Below are positions 1 to 9,379 of a DNA stretch of 64,000 nucleotides, piece by piece (the first letter of the stretch is position 1; every line of letters starts with the position of its first letter). Below the pieces are notes generated by a model. It was not told the DNA's origin, ran no database searches, and saw only the letters and a program-made list of their open reading frames with translations. This DNA comes from Vibrio sp. SCSIO 43135 (GTDB lineage: Bacteria > Pseudomonadota > Gammaproteobacteria > Enterobacterales > Vibrionaceae). The stretch covers positions 930,001 through 994,000 of the forward strand of contig NZ_CP071859.1 of the NCBI RefSeq assembly GCF_023716665.1. Reading direction: 5' to 3'. The translations under genes and the position numbers were made by a program.

Positions 1-621
1 AATTAGGAAAGGTGCTGGGTTGGAATCAGACGCTTGCTTAATTGCACCCCAGTGGTTGAGTAGAACATTTAAATCCCACTCCAACTCTTCTGCGCTTTTA
101 CCTACTCCTGCAGTGCGGACAATCAGGCCCATACCTTGTGGTAGCTCTAAAGTGCTAAGAGCTGCTTTCAGCTGAGTACGCTCGTCACCTTCAATACGAC
201 GAGAAATACCGCCCGCGCGTGGGTTATTTGGCATTAATACCAAGTAACTTCCTGCAAGCGAAATAAATGTCGTTAATGCTGCCCCTTTGCTGCCACGCTC
301 TTCTTTCTCAACTTGTACAATGACTTCCTGACCTTCGGTTAGGACTTCTTTGATACTTGGTCGACCTTGGTAGGTATAACCTTCTGGGAAATATTCGCGA
401 GCAATTTCTTTTAGGGGAAGGAAACCGTGTCGTTCTGCTCCGTAATCAACGAAAGCAGCTTCTAGACTTGGTTCAATGCGAGTGATACGTCCTTTGTAGA
501 TATTCGCTTTTTTAGATTCGTGACCTGGACTTTCGATATCTAAATCGAACAGTCGCTGGCCATCGACCAAAGCGACACGCAACTCTTCTTTTTGAGTTGC
601 GTTGATTAACATTCTTTTCAT
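1..621 (-). CDS. rne: Ribonuclease E, N-terminal part (runs off the left edge)
   Basis: This is the first 207 residues of RNase E, the essential endonuclease that starts mRNA decay, matures rRNA and tRNA, and scaffolds the degradosome at the inner membrane. The ATG at 619-621 opens with [17 protein letters not shown], typical of the family. An S1 RNA-binding domain follows at about residues 35-125, with [20 protein letters not shown] and FLPLKEIA visible. The frame is open to base 1, so the rest of the catalytic domain and the C-terminal scaffold lie outside the window. The gene is divergent from rluC, the usual arrangement in gammaproteobacteria. A long leader precedes it and is annotated separately. 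Identification is certain; completeness cannot be judged. Confidence 0.97.
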   Translation of the reverse strand, partial: MKRMLINATQKEELRVALVDGQRLFDLDIESPGHESKKANIYKGRITRIEPSLEAAFVDYGAERHGFLPLKEIAREYFPEGYTYQGRPSIKEVLTEGQEVIVQVEKEERGSKGAALTTFISLAGSYLVLMPNNPRAGGISRRIEGDERTQLKAALSTLELPQGMGLIVRTAGVGKSAEELEWDLNVLLNHWGAIKQASDSNPAPFLI

Positions 622-1233
622 TTAAAAAATCTCGTTATCTTTTCTTTTGTTTTAATTTCTCTCGTTGCTTTTAGTCGTCATCACGGTGTCAGATCCCATG
701 GCTAAATCGGTGCAGCCTCCCGGCTGGAGGGGATGCTCTATGGACACTTCAGTCTTCACAAACACAGTTTTCAAAGGAAAACGATACTGGGCTTGTGCTC
801 CGCAAACTGGCGGAGAATACTCAACATGAACAGACGATGAGTAGAGCAACAAGATGACTCAGCTCGACAATGTCTTACGCCGTTTGCGGCATCGCGATAC
901 TAAGTGGTCTACTCATTATTTTTTGCTCCATCGCATTTAATGTTGGCTAAATATCAGCCAAAATGCGCATTGCAGCTGTGAACTATAGCAGTGCATTGAA
1001 ATATCAGCAATCTGCTTTGTTATAAACAGAATAAAAAAAACGAACCAAGTTATGCGGTGTGAGTTCTATCTGTATGTTTTTTCAATTGAATTCTTAGTGT
1101 TCGATAGTCGGCGGTCGTTTTTTATCCACAGCATTTTATCGTGGAGATAAAAATAATTATTTAAATGAGAAAAAGGGAAATATGTTGCGAAGAAAATGTG
1201 AATTAGAGCGAGTTTGAGTGATACAATAACGAA
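622..1233. promoter_or_regulatory. rne-rluC divergent intergenic region with structured rne leader
   Basis: There are 612 bases without a convincing gene between the rne and rluC starts. The half nearer rne (about 640-900) is rich in short GC hairpins when read on the minus strand: 716-730 (5-bp stem, 5-base loop), 798-815 (6-bp stem, 6-base loop) and 879-890 (4-bp stem with a TTTG loop as written on plus). In E. coli the long rne 5' leader lets RNase E control its own mRNA, and a similar role is inferred here from position and structure. The half nearer rluC is AT-rich and presumably holds both promoters. A 66-codon minus-strand ORF at 652-852 lies inside the leader and is not credible as a gene. 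Confidence 0.6.
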
Positions 1234-2184
1234 ATGAGTGAAATAAGAACAAAAGTCCAGTTTGTCGAGATTGATGCCGACATGGCTGGGCAGCGTATTG
1301 ATAACTTTCTACGCAATCAATTAAAAAACCTACCTAAGAGTATGATTTATCGAATTGTACGCAAGGGAGAGGTGCGCGTTAATAAAAAGCGTATTAAGGC
1401 AGAATATAAGCTAAAAGCAGGCGACTTAGTTCGAATTCCTCCAGTGACAATGGAAGAAACGACGGATGAGCCTGTGGTGAGTACTAAACTGAACAAAGTA
1501 GCAGAACTCGAACAGCACATTATTTTTGAAGACGAACACATGCTCATTCTCAATAAGCCATCTGGAACCGCAGTTCATGGCGGTAGTGGTCTTAAGTTTG
1601 GAGCAATTGAGGCGTTACGTGCGCTGCGCCCTCAAGCGAGGTTTCTGGAATTGGTTCATCGTATCGACCGAGATACGTCTGGAATTCTTCTTGTGGCCAA
1701 AAAGCGTTCAGCACTACGCCATTTGCAAGCCCAATTTAGAGAAAAAACCGTCAAGAAGTTCTATTTTGCGTTGGTTATGGGTCAATGGAAGTCGAGCTGC
1801 AAAGTTGTTAATGCTCCGCTTTTAAAGAATGAAGTGAATAGCATCGTTCGAGTGAATCCGAATGGTAAAGCGTCAGAAACACGTTTTAAGATTCTTGAGA
1901 AGTTCGAACAAGCCACATTAATCCAAGCCAGCCCAATTACTGGTCGCACTCACCAAATTCGCGTGCATACTCAATATACGGGTCACCCGATTGCTTGGGA
2001 TGATCGATATGGAGACAGACGTTTTGACGCCTACACAGGAAAAGTGGGCCTCGATAGACTTTTCTTACATGCTGCTAACATCAAGTTTCAACATCCAGCG
2101 AATGATGATTGGATGGAAATTAATGCACCAATGGAAGCTAGACTTGAAAAGGCGCTGAGTGGATTACGGAAGATGACGTCTTAG
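1234..2184 (+). CDS. rluC: 23S rRNA pseudouridine synthase RluC
   Basis: RluC makes pseudouridines at positions 955, 2504 and 2580 of 23S rRNA (E. coli numbering). The 316-residue protein has an N-terminal S4 RNA-binding domain at about residues 18-75 (RIDNFLRNQL, IVRKGEVRVNKKRIK). The RsuA/RluA-type catalytic domain follows, with the signature HRIDRDTSG, whose Asp145 is the expected catalytic residue. GRTHQIRVH and HPIAWDDRYGD are further family motifs. Length is normal. It is divergent from rne and followed by a hairpin terminator shared with the convergent yceF. The ATG start is only weakly supported by a ribosome binding site. Confidence 0.97.
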   Translation: MSEIRTKVQFVEIDADMAGQRIDNFLRNQLKNLPKSMIYRIVRKGEVRVNKKRIKAEYKLKAGDLVRIPPVTMEETTDEPVVSTKLNKVAELEQHIIFEDEHMLILNKPSGTAVHGGSGLKFGAIEALRALRPQARFLELVHRIDRDTSGILLVAKKRSALRHLQAQFREKTVKKFYFALVMGQWKSSCKVVNAPLLKNEVNSIVRVNPNGKASETRFKILEKFEQATLIQASPITGRTHQIRVHTQYTGHPIAWDDRYGDRRFDAYTGKVGLDRLFLHAANIKFQHPANDDWMEINAPMEARLEKALSGLRKMTS

Positions 2185-2203
2185 GAATGTCACTAAATTT
2201 GCG

Positions 2204-2236
2204 AAGGGCTGATGCTTAGGACATCGGCCCTTTTAT
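2204..2236 (+). terminator. rluC terminator
   Basis: An inverted repeat pairs GGGCTGATG-like and CATCGGCCC arms around a short loop, followed by TTTTATTTT. It begins about 20 bases after the rluC stop and ends just before the yceF stop. Confidence 0.75.
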
Positions 2237-2240
2237 TTTC

Positions 2241-2822
2241 CTAAAGAACATCGAAGCCTTGGGCTTGTAACATGTCGATAAGTTCGATCAGAGGTAAACC
2301 AATAAGTGTATTAGGATCTTTGCCTTCTAGTTTTTCAAATAGAGCGATACCAAGCCCTTCGCTTTTAAAGCTACCGGCACAGAAATAGGGCTCTTCTTTG
2401 TCCACATAGTTTTCGATTTGCTCTAGTTTCAGAGTTCTAAAGTGGACGGTAAAGGTATCGACGGTCACATCTACTATATTAGTTTGATTGTTATACACGG
2501 CAAGCCCAGTAAAAAACTGAATAGATTGCCCGCTTTGGCGGCTCAGCTGCTCAATGGCTTTGTCGCGAGTATGTGGCTTACCTATGATCTCACCATCAAT
2601 TACGCAGACCTGGTCGCTCCCAATGATGAGCGCTGGGTTATCATTGACGCAAGACCGAGCTTTGTTCTCTGCTAATCGCTTTACAAGCGCTATAGAACTC
2701 TCACCAGCCATAGGGCTTTCATCGCAATCGGGCTTCATGCAAGTAAAGGGTACGGCTAACTTTGCCAAGATTTGTTGACGATAGGGAGACGTTGAGGCGA
2801 GAATAAGCTGGTAGTTTGTCAT
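2241..2822 (-). CDS. yceF: Maf-family nucleotide pyrophosphatase (YceF type)
   Basis: A 193-residue Maf/Ham1-superfamily protein. E. coli YceF hydrolyses m7GTP and is regarded as a house-cleaning enzyme for modified nucleotides. The family opening [14 protein letters not shown] is at residues 6-19, and the nucleotide-binding IIGSDQVC and GKPHTR motifs lie in the middle. [11 protein letters not shown] is near the C-terminus. The absence of the residues typical of canonical Maf and the position next to rluC and yceD support the YceF subgroup. It lies opposite its neighbours, sharing an upstream region with yceD. The substrate is inferred from family only. Confidence 0.92.
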   Translation of the reverse strand: MTNYQLILASTSPYRQQILAKLAVPFTCMKPDCDESPMAGESSIALVKRLAENKARSCVNDNPALIIGSDQVCVIDGEIIGKPHTRDKAIEQLSRQSGQSIQFFTGLAVYNNQTNIVDVTVDTFTVHFRTLKLEQIENYVDKEEPYFCAGSFKSEGLGIALFEKLEGKDPNTLIGLPLIELIDMLQAQGFDVL

Positions 2823-2971
2823 AGCACAAGCCGCATGAGTTGGGATTTAAGCGCAGGATAACTCAAGAGATAATTCTGTTCACCCGATATAGAAACTGAA
2901 AGGCAAAAAAGTACAACTTTTTTTGCTTTTTCTTTGACTAAATTTGATTTGGAAGATAATATTCGCGCCCT

Positions 2972-3496
2972 ATGCAAAAGGTAAAAATACCGCGAACGGT
3001 TGATCCGGCGAAAGCGGCTCAGAAAAGATTAGATTACGATGGCATCATCCAAGTTAGTCTTTTCAAGCGCTTAGAGGAATCAGTCGAAGGCGTAAAACGC
3101 GACGCACAAGTCTCAGTGTCATTTGGGCTTGATGAGCAGCGACTTGTTGTTATCTCTGGTAAAGCTAACATCGAAGTCGACTTAGAGTGTCAACGTTGTA
3201 ATGAGGTTTTCGCACACGAATGCGAAGTCCAATTCACTTATACTCCTTATTATAATGAGAAAAGTGAAGAGGAAGCACCGGAAGAGTACGATTTGGTAGA
3301 TCTGAACGAGTATGGTGAATTAGACCTAATACAATTAGTTGAAGACGAGTTCATCTTAAACTTGCCTCAAATTGCAATGCATGACGAAGCGGATTGTAGC
3401 GTTAAATCAGACAATTTGGTGTTTGGTGAAATTCCAGAAGAAATTGTGGAAGATAAGCCGAATCCATTCGATGTTTTAAAAAGCTTAAAGAAGTAA
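2972..3496 (+). CDS. yceD: YceD family 23S rRNA accumulation protein (DUF177)
   Basis: A 174-residue acidic DUF177 protein. In E. coli, YceD loss affects 23S rRNA levels, and its gene is co-transcribed with rpmF. Two CxxC-like cysteines (LECQRCNEVF, about residues 71-80) are the family's recognisable feature. The C-terminus ends in NPFDVLKSLKK, also typical. It heads the yceD-rpmF-plsX-fab series, with rpmF starting 48 bases after its stop, consistent with coordinating ribosome parts and lipid synthesis. The molecular function is not established. Confidence 0.93.
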   Translation: MQKVKIPRTVDPAKAAQKRLDYDGIIQVSLFKRLEESVEGVKRDAQVSVSFGLDEQRLVVISGKANIEVDLECQRCNEVFAHECEVQFTYTPYYNEKSEEEAPEEYDLVDLNEYGELDLIQLVEDEFILNLPQIAMHDEADCSVKSDNLVFGEIPEEIVEDKPNPFDVLKSLKK

Positions 3497-3544
3497 CTTA
3501 TTAATAAGTAAGTATCTTTAAGAAATAACATAGGAGTAGGGTCA

Positions 3545-3715
3545 ATGGCCGTACAAAAGAGCAAGAAATCACGTTCAATGCGTGGCATGCGTCGTTCACA
3601 CGATGCCCTAACTACAGCAGCACTTTCTGTAGACGCAACTTCAGGTGAAACTCACCTGCGCCACAACGTAACTGCTGAAGGTTACTACCGTGGCAAAAAG
3701 GTTATCAACAAGTAA
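3545..3715 (+). CDS. rpmF: Ribosomal protein bL32
   Basis: The 56-residue large-subunit protein bL32 starts [20 protein letters not shown] and ends [11 protein letters not shown]. Length is typical, and it is very rich in Lys and Arg. The family's zinc-binding cysteines are absent, as in the zinc-free type found in E. coli relatives. The start is supported by an AGGAG-type site just upstream (around 3533-3537). It sits between yceD and plsX, ten bases before the plsX start, an arrangement conserved in enterobacteria and vibrios. Confidence 0.97.
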   Translation: MAVQKSKKSRSMRGMRRSHDALTTAALSVDATSGETHLRHNVTAEGYYRGKKVINK

Positions 3716-3724
3716 GGTTGACCT

Positions 3725-4750
3725 TTGCAAAATGTAACCGTTGCACTTGATGCAATGGGCGGGGATTTCGGTCCTCGCGTCACAGTGCCTGCCGCCGTGC
3801 AGGCACTGTCGCATTTCCCAGAGCTAAAAGTGATCCTCGTTGGTGATCGCAACTTGATCACACCTCATTTATCTCAGCTTGGTTATCAAAATGATGCTCG
3901 ATTGAGTATTGAACACTGTGACCGAGTGATCTCAAATTCAGAAAAACCTTCTCTAGCACTTCGCAATAGCTCAGGTAGTTCGATGGGAACCGCTATTGAT
4001 CTTGTTGCAAATAATGCTGCAGGTGCATGTGTAAGTGGCGGTAATACCGGTGCTCTCATGGCACTTTCCCGTTTTCGTCTTAAGTTATTGCCTGGTATTG
4101 AAAGGCCTGCGCTAATTTCTGCACTTCCGACAGCCTCTGGTGGGAAAACATGGATGCTTGATTTAGGCGCGAATGTATCCAGCGACGCGGATTCTTTGTT
4201 TCAGTTCGCTGTAATGGGCAGTGCACTGGCAGAGCAGTATTTAGAAAGGCCTGCACGTGTAGCAATTTTGAATATAGGCGCTGAAGAAATAAAAGGTAAC
4301 GACCTCGTCAAGCGCTGTGCAGAAATGCTATCTCAGACTCAATCAGTGCACTTTTCTGGCTATATTGAAGGTAATCAACTGCTTCATGACTCTGCGGATG
4401 TGGTTGTGTGCGATGGCTTTGTAGGAAATATTTGCCTCAAGGCGTGTGAAGGTACAGCGCAGCTATTTATTGATAAGTTGAAATCCCACATGATGAGCTC
4501 ATCTATAAAGGGCTGGATCGCTAGAAAGTTGTTTTCTGGATTATTTACTGAACTAAAAACCCTGAACCCCGACCAGTATAACGGTGCAAGTTTGCTAGGA
4601 TTGCGCGGCATTGTCATTAAAAGTCACGGAAGTGCTGATGTACCGGCAGTCGTCAACGCGATTGGAGAAGCGGTACACGAGGTCAAACGACAAGTACCCA
4701 GCCGTATAAGCGATCGTTTGGAAGCGGTTTTACTCGAGAGGCATTATTAG
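3725..4750 (+). CDS. plsX: Phosphate acyltransferase PlsX
   Basis: PlsX makes acyl-phosphate from acyl-ACP, the first step feeding phospholipid synthesis through PlsY, at the inner face of the membrane. The 341-residue protein begins [18 protein letters not shown], the conserved PlsX N-terminus. It also shows [13 protein letters not shown] and [13 protein letters not shown], typical of the family. The start codon is TTG: no ATG or GTG lies in frame before the conserved motif, and AAGG lies 9-13 bases upstream at the end of rpmF. Gene order rpmF-plsX-fabH is conserved. A weak start may limit translation relative to rpmF. Confidence 0.95.
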   Translation: MQNVTVALDAMGGDFGPRVTVPAAVQALSHFPELKVILVGDRNLITPHLSQLGYQNDARLSIEHCDRVISNSEKPSLALRNSSGSSMGTAIDLVANNAAGACVSGGNTGALMALSRFRLKLLPGIERPALISALPTASGGKTWMLDLGANVSSDADSLFQFAVMGSALAEQYLERPARVAILNIGAEEIKGNDLVKRCAEMLSQTQSVHFSGYIEGNQLLHDSADVVVCDGFVGNICLKACEGTAQLFIDKLKSHMMSSSIKGWIARKLFSGLFTELKTLNPDQYNGASLLGLRGIVIKSHGSADVPAVVNAIGEAVHEVKRQVPSRISDRLEAVLLERHY

Positions 4751-4755
4751 TCTTC

Positions 4756-5706
4756 ATGTATAGCAAAATTTTAGGTACTGGCAGCTACCTGCCATCTCAA
4801 GTGCGCACGAATGCCGACTTAGAGAAAATGGTAGATACCAGCGATGAGTGGATCGTAGCTCGAACAGGCATTAAAGAGCGTCGAATCTCAGCAGAAAATG
4901 AAACTGTTGCGGATATGGGTTTTTATGCAGCTGAAAACGCTATTGAAATGGCGGGCATTGATAAGAACGACATCGATCTCATCATTGTTGCAACGACGAG
5001 TAGCAGTCATACATTCCCATCTTCTGCATGTCAGGTTCAAGGTAAGCTAGGCATTAAAGGTTGTCCTGCGTTTGATATCGCGGCAGCGTGTTCTGGTTTT
5101 GTATACGGGCTGTCTGTTGCCGACCAGCACATCAAATCTGGCATGTGTAAAAACGTTTTAGTTATTGGCTCAGACGCATTATCTAAGACGTGTGATCCAA
5201 CTGACCGCTCAACCATCATCCTCTTTGGCGACGGCGCAGGTGCCGTAGTTGTGGGTGCGAGTGAAGAACCTGGCATTTTATCTACACATATCTACTCTGA
5301 TGGACAATTCGGCGAATTACTTAGCCTAGAAGTTCCTGAGCGTGGTGGTGATGCGGATAAGTGGCTTCACATGGCGGGCAATGAAGTCTTTAAAGTTGCT
5401 GTCACTCAGCTTTCTAAGCTAGTGAAGGATACTCTCGCTGCTAACGATATGCACAAATCAGAACTTGATTGGCTAGTACCTCATCAAGCTAACTATCGAA
5501 TTATTTCGGCGACCGCGAAAAAACTGTCTATGTCTCTTGACCAAGTTGTGGTGACACTAGATAAGCACGGTAATACTTCAGCTGCGACTGTACCAACAGC
5601 GTTAGATGAAGCGGTACGTGATGGAAGAATTAAGCGTGGTCAAATGCTACTACTCGAAGCATTTGGTGGCGGTTTTACTTGGGGCTCGGCACTCGTCAAG
5701 TTCTAA
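4756..5706 (+). CDS. fabH: 3-oxoacyl-ACP synthase III (KAS III)
   Basis: FabH condenses acetyl-CoA with malonyl-ACP to start type II fatty acid synthesis. In the 316-residue protein the catalytic triad is visible: Cys112 in AACSGF, His243 in VPHQANYRI and Asn273 in [11 protein letters not shown]. The C-terminal [16 protein letters not shown] is characteristic. It starts five bases after the plsX stop and is followed by a hairpin before fabD. Length and motifs are complete, so a functional enzyme is expected. Confidence 0.98.
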   Translation: MYSKILGTGSYLPSQVRTNADLEKMVDTSDEWIVARTGIKERRISAENETVADMGFYAAENAIEMAGIDKNDIDLIIVATTSSSHTFPSSACQVQGKLGIKGCPAFDIAAACSGFVYGLSVADQHIKSGMCKNVLVIGSDALSKTCDPTDRSTIILFGDGAGAVVVGASEEPGILSTHIYSDGQFGELLSLEVPERGGDADKWLHMAGNEVFKVAVTQLSKLVKDTLAANDMHKSELDWLVPHQANYRIISATAKKLSMSLDQVVVTLDKHGNTSAATVPTALDEAVRDGRIKRGQMLLLEAFGGGFTWGSALVKF

Positions 5707-5727
5707 GCACAACACATAATCAAATTT

Positions 5728-5758
5728 AAGATGCCGGTAGCGGCATCTTTTCTTTCTT
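5728..5758 (+). terminator. Hairpin between fabH and fabD
   Basis: GATGCCG and CGGCATC arms (about 5730-5748) around a short loop are followed by TTTTCTTTCTT. It looks like an intrinsic terminator inside the fab series, so it may act as a partial terminator or processing site between fabH and fabD. Confidence 0.65.
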
Positions 5759-5780
5759 ACTTTGTTTTAAGGAAAAGAAA

Positions 5781-6704
5781 ATGAGCAAGTTTGCTATCGT
5801 ATTTCCAGGCCAAGGTTCTCAAGCTGTAGGTATGCTTGCTGAACTTGGCGAACAGTATGAAGTAGTTAAAAACACATTTGCTGAAGCGTCTGAAGCTTTG
5901 GGCTACGATCTGTGGGCTTTGGTTCAAAATGGCCCAGTGGAAGATCTGAATCAGACTCACCGCACACAGCCTGCATTGCTAGCGTCTTCTGTTGCTATCT
6001 GGCGTGTTTGGCAAGAGCAAGGCCTAGAGCAGCCAGCTAACTTAGCTGGTCATAGCTTAGGTGAATACTCAGCGTTAGTTTGTGCTGGCGTTGTCGATTT
6101 TAAACAAGCTATTAAGCTAGTTGAGTTGCGCGGCCAATTGATGCAAGAAGCGGTACCGGCTGGTACAGGTGCAATGTACGCGATTATCGGCCTTGATGAT
6201 GAGTCGATTGCAAAAGCATGTGAAGAAGCTGCACAAGGTGACGTTGTTTCTCCAGTAAACTTTAACTCTCCAGGTCAAGTTGTTATCGCGGGTAGTAAAG
6301 CTGCAGTAGAACGTGCGGGTGCGCTTTGTAAAGAAGCGGGCGCTAAGCGTGCACTACCTCTTCCTGTCTCTGTACCATCCCACTGTGCATTGATGAAGCC
6401 TGCAGCAGATAAGCTTGCGGTAGCGCTTGAGGACATCGAGTTTAACGCACCTCAACTTCCTGTGATCAATAACGTTGATGTTGTTGCAGAAACTGATCCA
6501 GCGAAAATTAAGAATGCTCTTGTTCGTCAGCTATACAGCCCAGTTCGCTGGACGGAAAGCGTTCAACTAATGAGCGAGCAAGGTGTAGAGAAATTGCTAG
6601 AGCTTGGTCCAGGCAAAGTACTTACTGGCCTGACAAAGCGAATTGTTAAGACACTAAGTGGCGCAGCAGTCAATGATACTGCTTCTCTAGACGCTGCTAA
6701 GTAA
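5781..6704 (+). CDS. fabD: Malonyl-CoA-ACP transacylase
   Basis: FabD moves the malonyl group from CoA to acyl carrier protein in the cytoplasm. The 307-residue protein has the GQGSQ motif at residues 10-14, the nucleophile Ser92 in GHSLGEYSAL and the catalytic His201 in VPSHCALM. ELGPGKVLTGL near the C-terminus is also typical. A good ribosome binding site (AAGGAAAAG) precedes the ATG. It begins after the hairpin that follows fabH and is 24 bases from fabG. Confidence 0.98.
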   Translation: MSKFAIVFPGQGSQAVGMLAELGEQYEVVKNTFAEASEALGYDLWALVQNGPVEDLNQTHRTQPALLASSVAIWRVWQEQGLEQPANLAGHSLGEYSALVCAGVVDFKQAIKLVELRGQLMQEAVPAGTGAMYAIIGLDDESIAKACEEAAQGDVVSPVNFNSPGQVVIAGSKAAVERAGALCKEAGAKRALPLPVSVPSHCALMKPAADKLAVALEDIEFNAPQLPVINNVDVVAETDPAKIKNALVRQLYSPVRWTESVQLMSEQGVEKLLELGPGKVLTGLTKRIVKTLSGAAVNDTASLDAAK

Positions 6705-6728
6705 TTACCAAACAAAGGAATAACGAAC

Positions 6729-7466
6729 ATGATGAACCTAGAAGGCAAAGTTGCTCTAGTTACTGGTGCGAGCCGTGGTATTGGCCGTGCAATTGCCGAG
6801 CTGCTTGTTGAACGTGGTGCAACAGTTATTGGTACTGCAACTTCTGAAGGCGGTGCGGCTGCTATCAGCGAGTACCTTGGTGAAAATGGTAAAGGTTTAG
6901 CACTCAACGTAACTAACGTTGAATCTATCGAAGCAACGCTAAAAACGATCAACGATGAGTTTGGTGCCATTGATATTCTAGTGAACAATGCTGGTATCAC
7001 TCGTGATAACCTGCTTATGCGTATGAAAGACTCAGAGTGGGATGACATCATCGATACTAACCTGACGCCAATTTTCCGTATGTCAAAAGCGGTACTGCGT
7101 GGCATGATGAAAAAGCGTGCTGGTCGTATCATCAACGTTGGTTCGGTCGTTGGTACTATGGGTAACGCTGGTCAAGCTAACTACGCTGCAGCAAAAGCAG
7201 GGGTTATCGGCTTCACTAAATCAATGGCACGTGAAGTAGCGTCACGTGGTGTAACAGTGAACACTGTTGCTCCAGGTTTCATTGAAACTGACATGACTAA
7301 GGCGCTAAATGACGAGCAACGTGCAGCAACGTTATCGAACGTTCCAGCTGGCCGTCTTGGTGATCCGAAAGAAATCGCATCTGCAGTTGTATTCCTAGCT
7401 TCTCCTGAAGCGGCATATATTACAGGTGAAACTTTGCATGTTAATGGCGGCATGTATATGGTTTAA
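6729..7466 (+). CDS. fabG: 3-oxoacyl-ACP reductase
   Basis: FabG reduces 3-oxoacyl-ACP with NADPH in each elongation cycle. It is a classical short-chain dehydrogenase: TGASRGIGR nucleotide-binding motif at about residues 12-20, NNAG at 86-89, and the catalytic Ser139, Tyr152 and Lys156 (YAAAK). Two adjacent ATG codons open the gene; the second at 6732 gives the usual 244-residue protein and is equally possible. It is the last gene of the plsX-fabH-fabD-fabG run and is followed by an inverted repeat. Confidence 0.97.
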   Translation: MMNLEGKVALVTGASRGIGRAIAELLVERGATVIGTATSEGGAAAISEYLGENGKGLALNVTNVESIEATLKTINDEFGAIDILVNNAGITRDNLLMRMKDSEWDDIIDTNLTPIFRMSKAVLRGMMKKRAGRIINVGSVVGTMGNAGQANYAAAKAGVIGFTKSMAREVASRGVTVNTVAPGFIETDMTKALNDEQRAATLSNVPAGRLGDPKEIASAVVFLASPEAAYITGETLHVNGGMYMV

Positions 7467-7480
7467 TGCAAATGTTTGCA

Positions 7481-7522
7481 CTAAAGTGCTCGATTATTTG
7501 TAATTTAGAGCACTTTTAGTGA
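7481..7522 (+). terminator. Inverted repeat after fabG
   Basis: AAAGTGCTC (7483-7491) pairs with GAGCACTTT (7508-7516) around a 16-base AT-rich loop, followed by TTAG. It is terminator-like but lacks a long T run. The decamer TTTGCACTAA occurs at 7475-7484 and again at 7528-7537, flanking the structure. It may separate fabG from strong independent acpP transcription. Confidence 0.5.
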
Positions 7523-7699
7523 TAAACTTTGCACTAACATGCGCAAGATTTGTGCATGATTTAAGTCAAAAATGTACTGAATTTCGGTTAAATTCGCGAA
7601 AATTGTGGTTTGACCAGCAAGGACCCCCTTGCAACTTTCAATAGTTCTAATAAACTACGGAATCATCGCATTAGGCGAAATCTGTAAAGGAAAAGAAAA

Positions 7700-7933
7700 A
7701 TGAGCAACATCGAAGAACGCGTAAAGAAAATCATTGTTGAACAGCTAGGTGTAGACGAAGCAGAAGTTAAAAATGAAGCTTCTTTCGTTGACGATCTAGG
7801 TGCTGATTCTCTAGATACAGTTGAGCTAGTTATGGCTCTAGAAGAAGAATTCGACACTGAGATTCCAGATGAAGAAGCTGAGAAGATCACTACTGTTCAA
7901 GCTGCAATCGACTACGTAAACAGCGCTCAGTAA
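7700..7933 (+). CDS. acpP: Acyl carrier protein
   Basis: The 77-residue acidic four-helix protein carries growing acyl chains on a phosphopantetheine arm. The attachment site Ser37 lies in the invariant [18 protein letters not shown] context. The start is preceded by AAAGGAAAAG. The 233-base gap upstream, larger than others in the fab series, probably holds its own promoter, since ACP is needed in great abundance. A strong terminator follows directly. Confidence 0.99.
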
Positions 7934-7944
7934 TATCTCTCTCC

Positions 7945-7977
7945 CAGGCGGCCTTCTGGCCGCCTGTGTTTTTTATT
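7945..7977 (+). terminator. acpP terminator
   Basis: A GC-rich perfect stem (CAGGCGGCC with GGCCGCCTG, loop TTCT) at 7945-7966 is followed by TGTTTTTTATT, twelve bases after the acpP stop. Confidence 0.9.
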
Positions 7978-8027
7978 GTCTTCTTTTTATCCCTCATTAA
8001 ATCATTTCAATTCCGGAGAATAAGATC

Positions 8028-9269
8028 GTGTCCAAGCGTCGTGTAGTTGTCACTGGCATGGGTATGTTGTCACCGGTAGGCAACACTGTAGAATCTTCTT
8101 GGAAAGCCCTGCTAGCTGGTCAAAGTGGCATCGTTAATATCGAGCATTTTGATACAACCAATTTCTCAACTCGTTTTGCAGGTTTAGTTAAAGACTTTAA
8201 CTGCGAAGAGTATATGTCTAAAAAAGATGCACGTAAGATGGATTTGTTTATCCAATACGGCATCGCTGCTGGTGTTCAAGCACTGGATGATTCAGGCCTA
8301 ACCGTAACTGAAGAAAACGCTGCACGTGTTGGTGTTGCGATCGGTTCTGGTATCGGTGGTCTAGGTCTAATTGAAACAGGTCATCAAGCACTTGTTGAAA
8401 AAGGCCCACGTAAGATCAGCCCATTCTTTGTACCGTCTACAATCGTGAATATGATTGCAGGTCACATGTCTATTCTACGTGGCTTACGTGGTCCAAATAT
8501 CGCTATTTCTACAGCTTGTACTACAGGTCTTCACAATATTGGCCACGCAGCACGTATGATCGCTTACGGTGATGCGGATGCAATGGTAGCTGGTGGTGCT
8601 GAAAAAGCGTCAACCCCGCTAGGCATGGGTGGCTTTGGTGCAGCGAAAGCGCTATCGACTCGTAACGAAGAACCGCAAAAAGCTTCTCGTCCATGGGATA
8701 AAGGCCGCGATGGTTTCGTTCTTGGTGATGGTGCAGGCATGATGGTTCTTGAAGAGTATGAACATGCGAAAGCTCGTGGTGCGAAAATTTACTGTGAGCT
8801 GGTTGGCTTCGGTATGTCCGGCGATGCTTATCACATGACCTCTCCAAGTGAAGACGGTTCTGGCGGTGCGCTAGCAATGGAAGCAGCGATGCGTGATGCA
8901 GGTATCACTGGCGAACAGGTTGGTTACGTGAATGCTCACGGTACTTCAACTCCTGCAGGTGATGTGGCTGAAGTCAAAGGCATTAAACGTGCTCTTGGTG
9001 AAGCTGGCTCAAAGCAAGTTCTTGTATCTTCGACTAAGTCGATGACGGGTCACCTACTAGGTGCTGCAGGTTCTGTTGAAGCGATTATCACTGCGATGTC
9101 TCTTGTTGACCAGGTTGTTCCACCAACGATCAACCTAGACGATCCAGAAGAAGGCTTAGATATCGATCTTGTACCGCACACTAAGCGTGAAGTATCGATG
9201 GAATACGCAGCATGTAACTCATTTGGCTTTGGTGGTACTAACGGTTGTTTGATCTTTAAGAAGATCTAA
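8028..9269 (+). CDS. fabF: 3-oxoacyl-ACP synthase II (KAS II)
   Basis: FabF elongates acyl-ACP, notably palmitoleoyl to cis-vaccenoyl, and so helps adjust membrane fluidity with temperature. In the 413-residue protein the Cys-His-His triad is present: Cys164 in STACTTG, a His in [11 protein letters not shown] near residue 304 and a His in [11 protein letters not shown] near 341. The start is GTG, supported by CCGGAGAA about ten bases upstream and the conserved [11 protein letters not shown] opening. It follows acpP across a terminator, and its own terminator lies before pabC. Confidence 0.97.
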   Translation: MSKRRVVVTGMGMLSPVGNTVESSWKALLAGQSGIVNIEHFDTTNFSTRFAGLVKDFNCEEYMSKKDARKMDLFIQYGIAAGVQALDDSGLTVTEENAARVGVAIGSGIGGLGLIETGHQALVEKGPRKISPFFVPSTIVNMIAGHMSILRGLRGPNIAISTACTTGLHNIGHAARMIAYGDADAMVAGGAEKASTPLGMGGFGAAKALSTRNEEPQKASRPWDKGRDGFVLGDGAGMMVLEEYEHAKARGAKIYCELVGFGMSGDAYHMTSPSEDGSGGALAMEAAMRDAGITGEQVGYVNAHGTSTPAGDVAEVKGIKRALGEAGSKQVLVSSTKSMTGHLLGAAGSVEAIITAMSLVDQVVPPTINLDDPEEGLDIDLVPHTKREVSMEYAACNSFGFGGTNGCLIFKKI

Positions 9270-9303
9270 ACAAACGACACCAAACGTTAATTTGACTTGT
9301 TTT

Positions 9304-9342
9304 GAAACGGCTTGATGCTTAGCATTGAGCCGTTTCTTTTTG
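9304..9342 (+). terminator. fabF terminator
   Basis: GAAACGGCT and AGCCGTTTC arms enclose an inner stem-loop (TGATGCTTAGCATTG), followed by TTTTTG, starting about 35 bases after the fabF stop. Confidence 0.8.
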
Positions 9343-9379
9343 TATCTGCCTGCTTATTATTTCGTGTTAGGGAGTTCTA

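Noticed and set aside
652..852. A 66-codon minus-strand ORF in the rne leader
   Set aside because: It lies in a region forming leader hairpins, has no clear ribosome binding site and no family resemblance.
6563..7135. A 190-codon ORF on the strand opposite fabD/fabG
   Set aside because: It is the mirror of strongly codon-biased genes, has no ribosome binding site and its composition (Ser, Pro, Arg rich) is typical of antisense shadow frames.
8521..8877. A 118-codon minus-strand ORF inside fabF
   Set aside because: His-rich antisense product of the fabF coding frame; no support from spacing, start or family.
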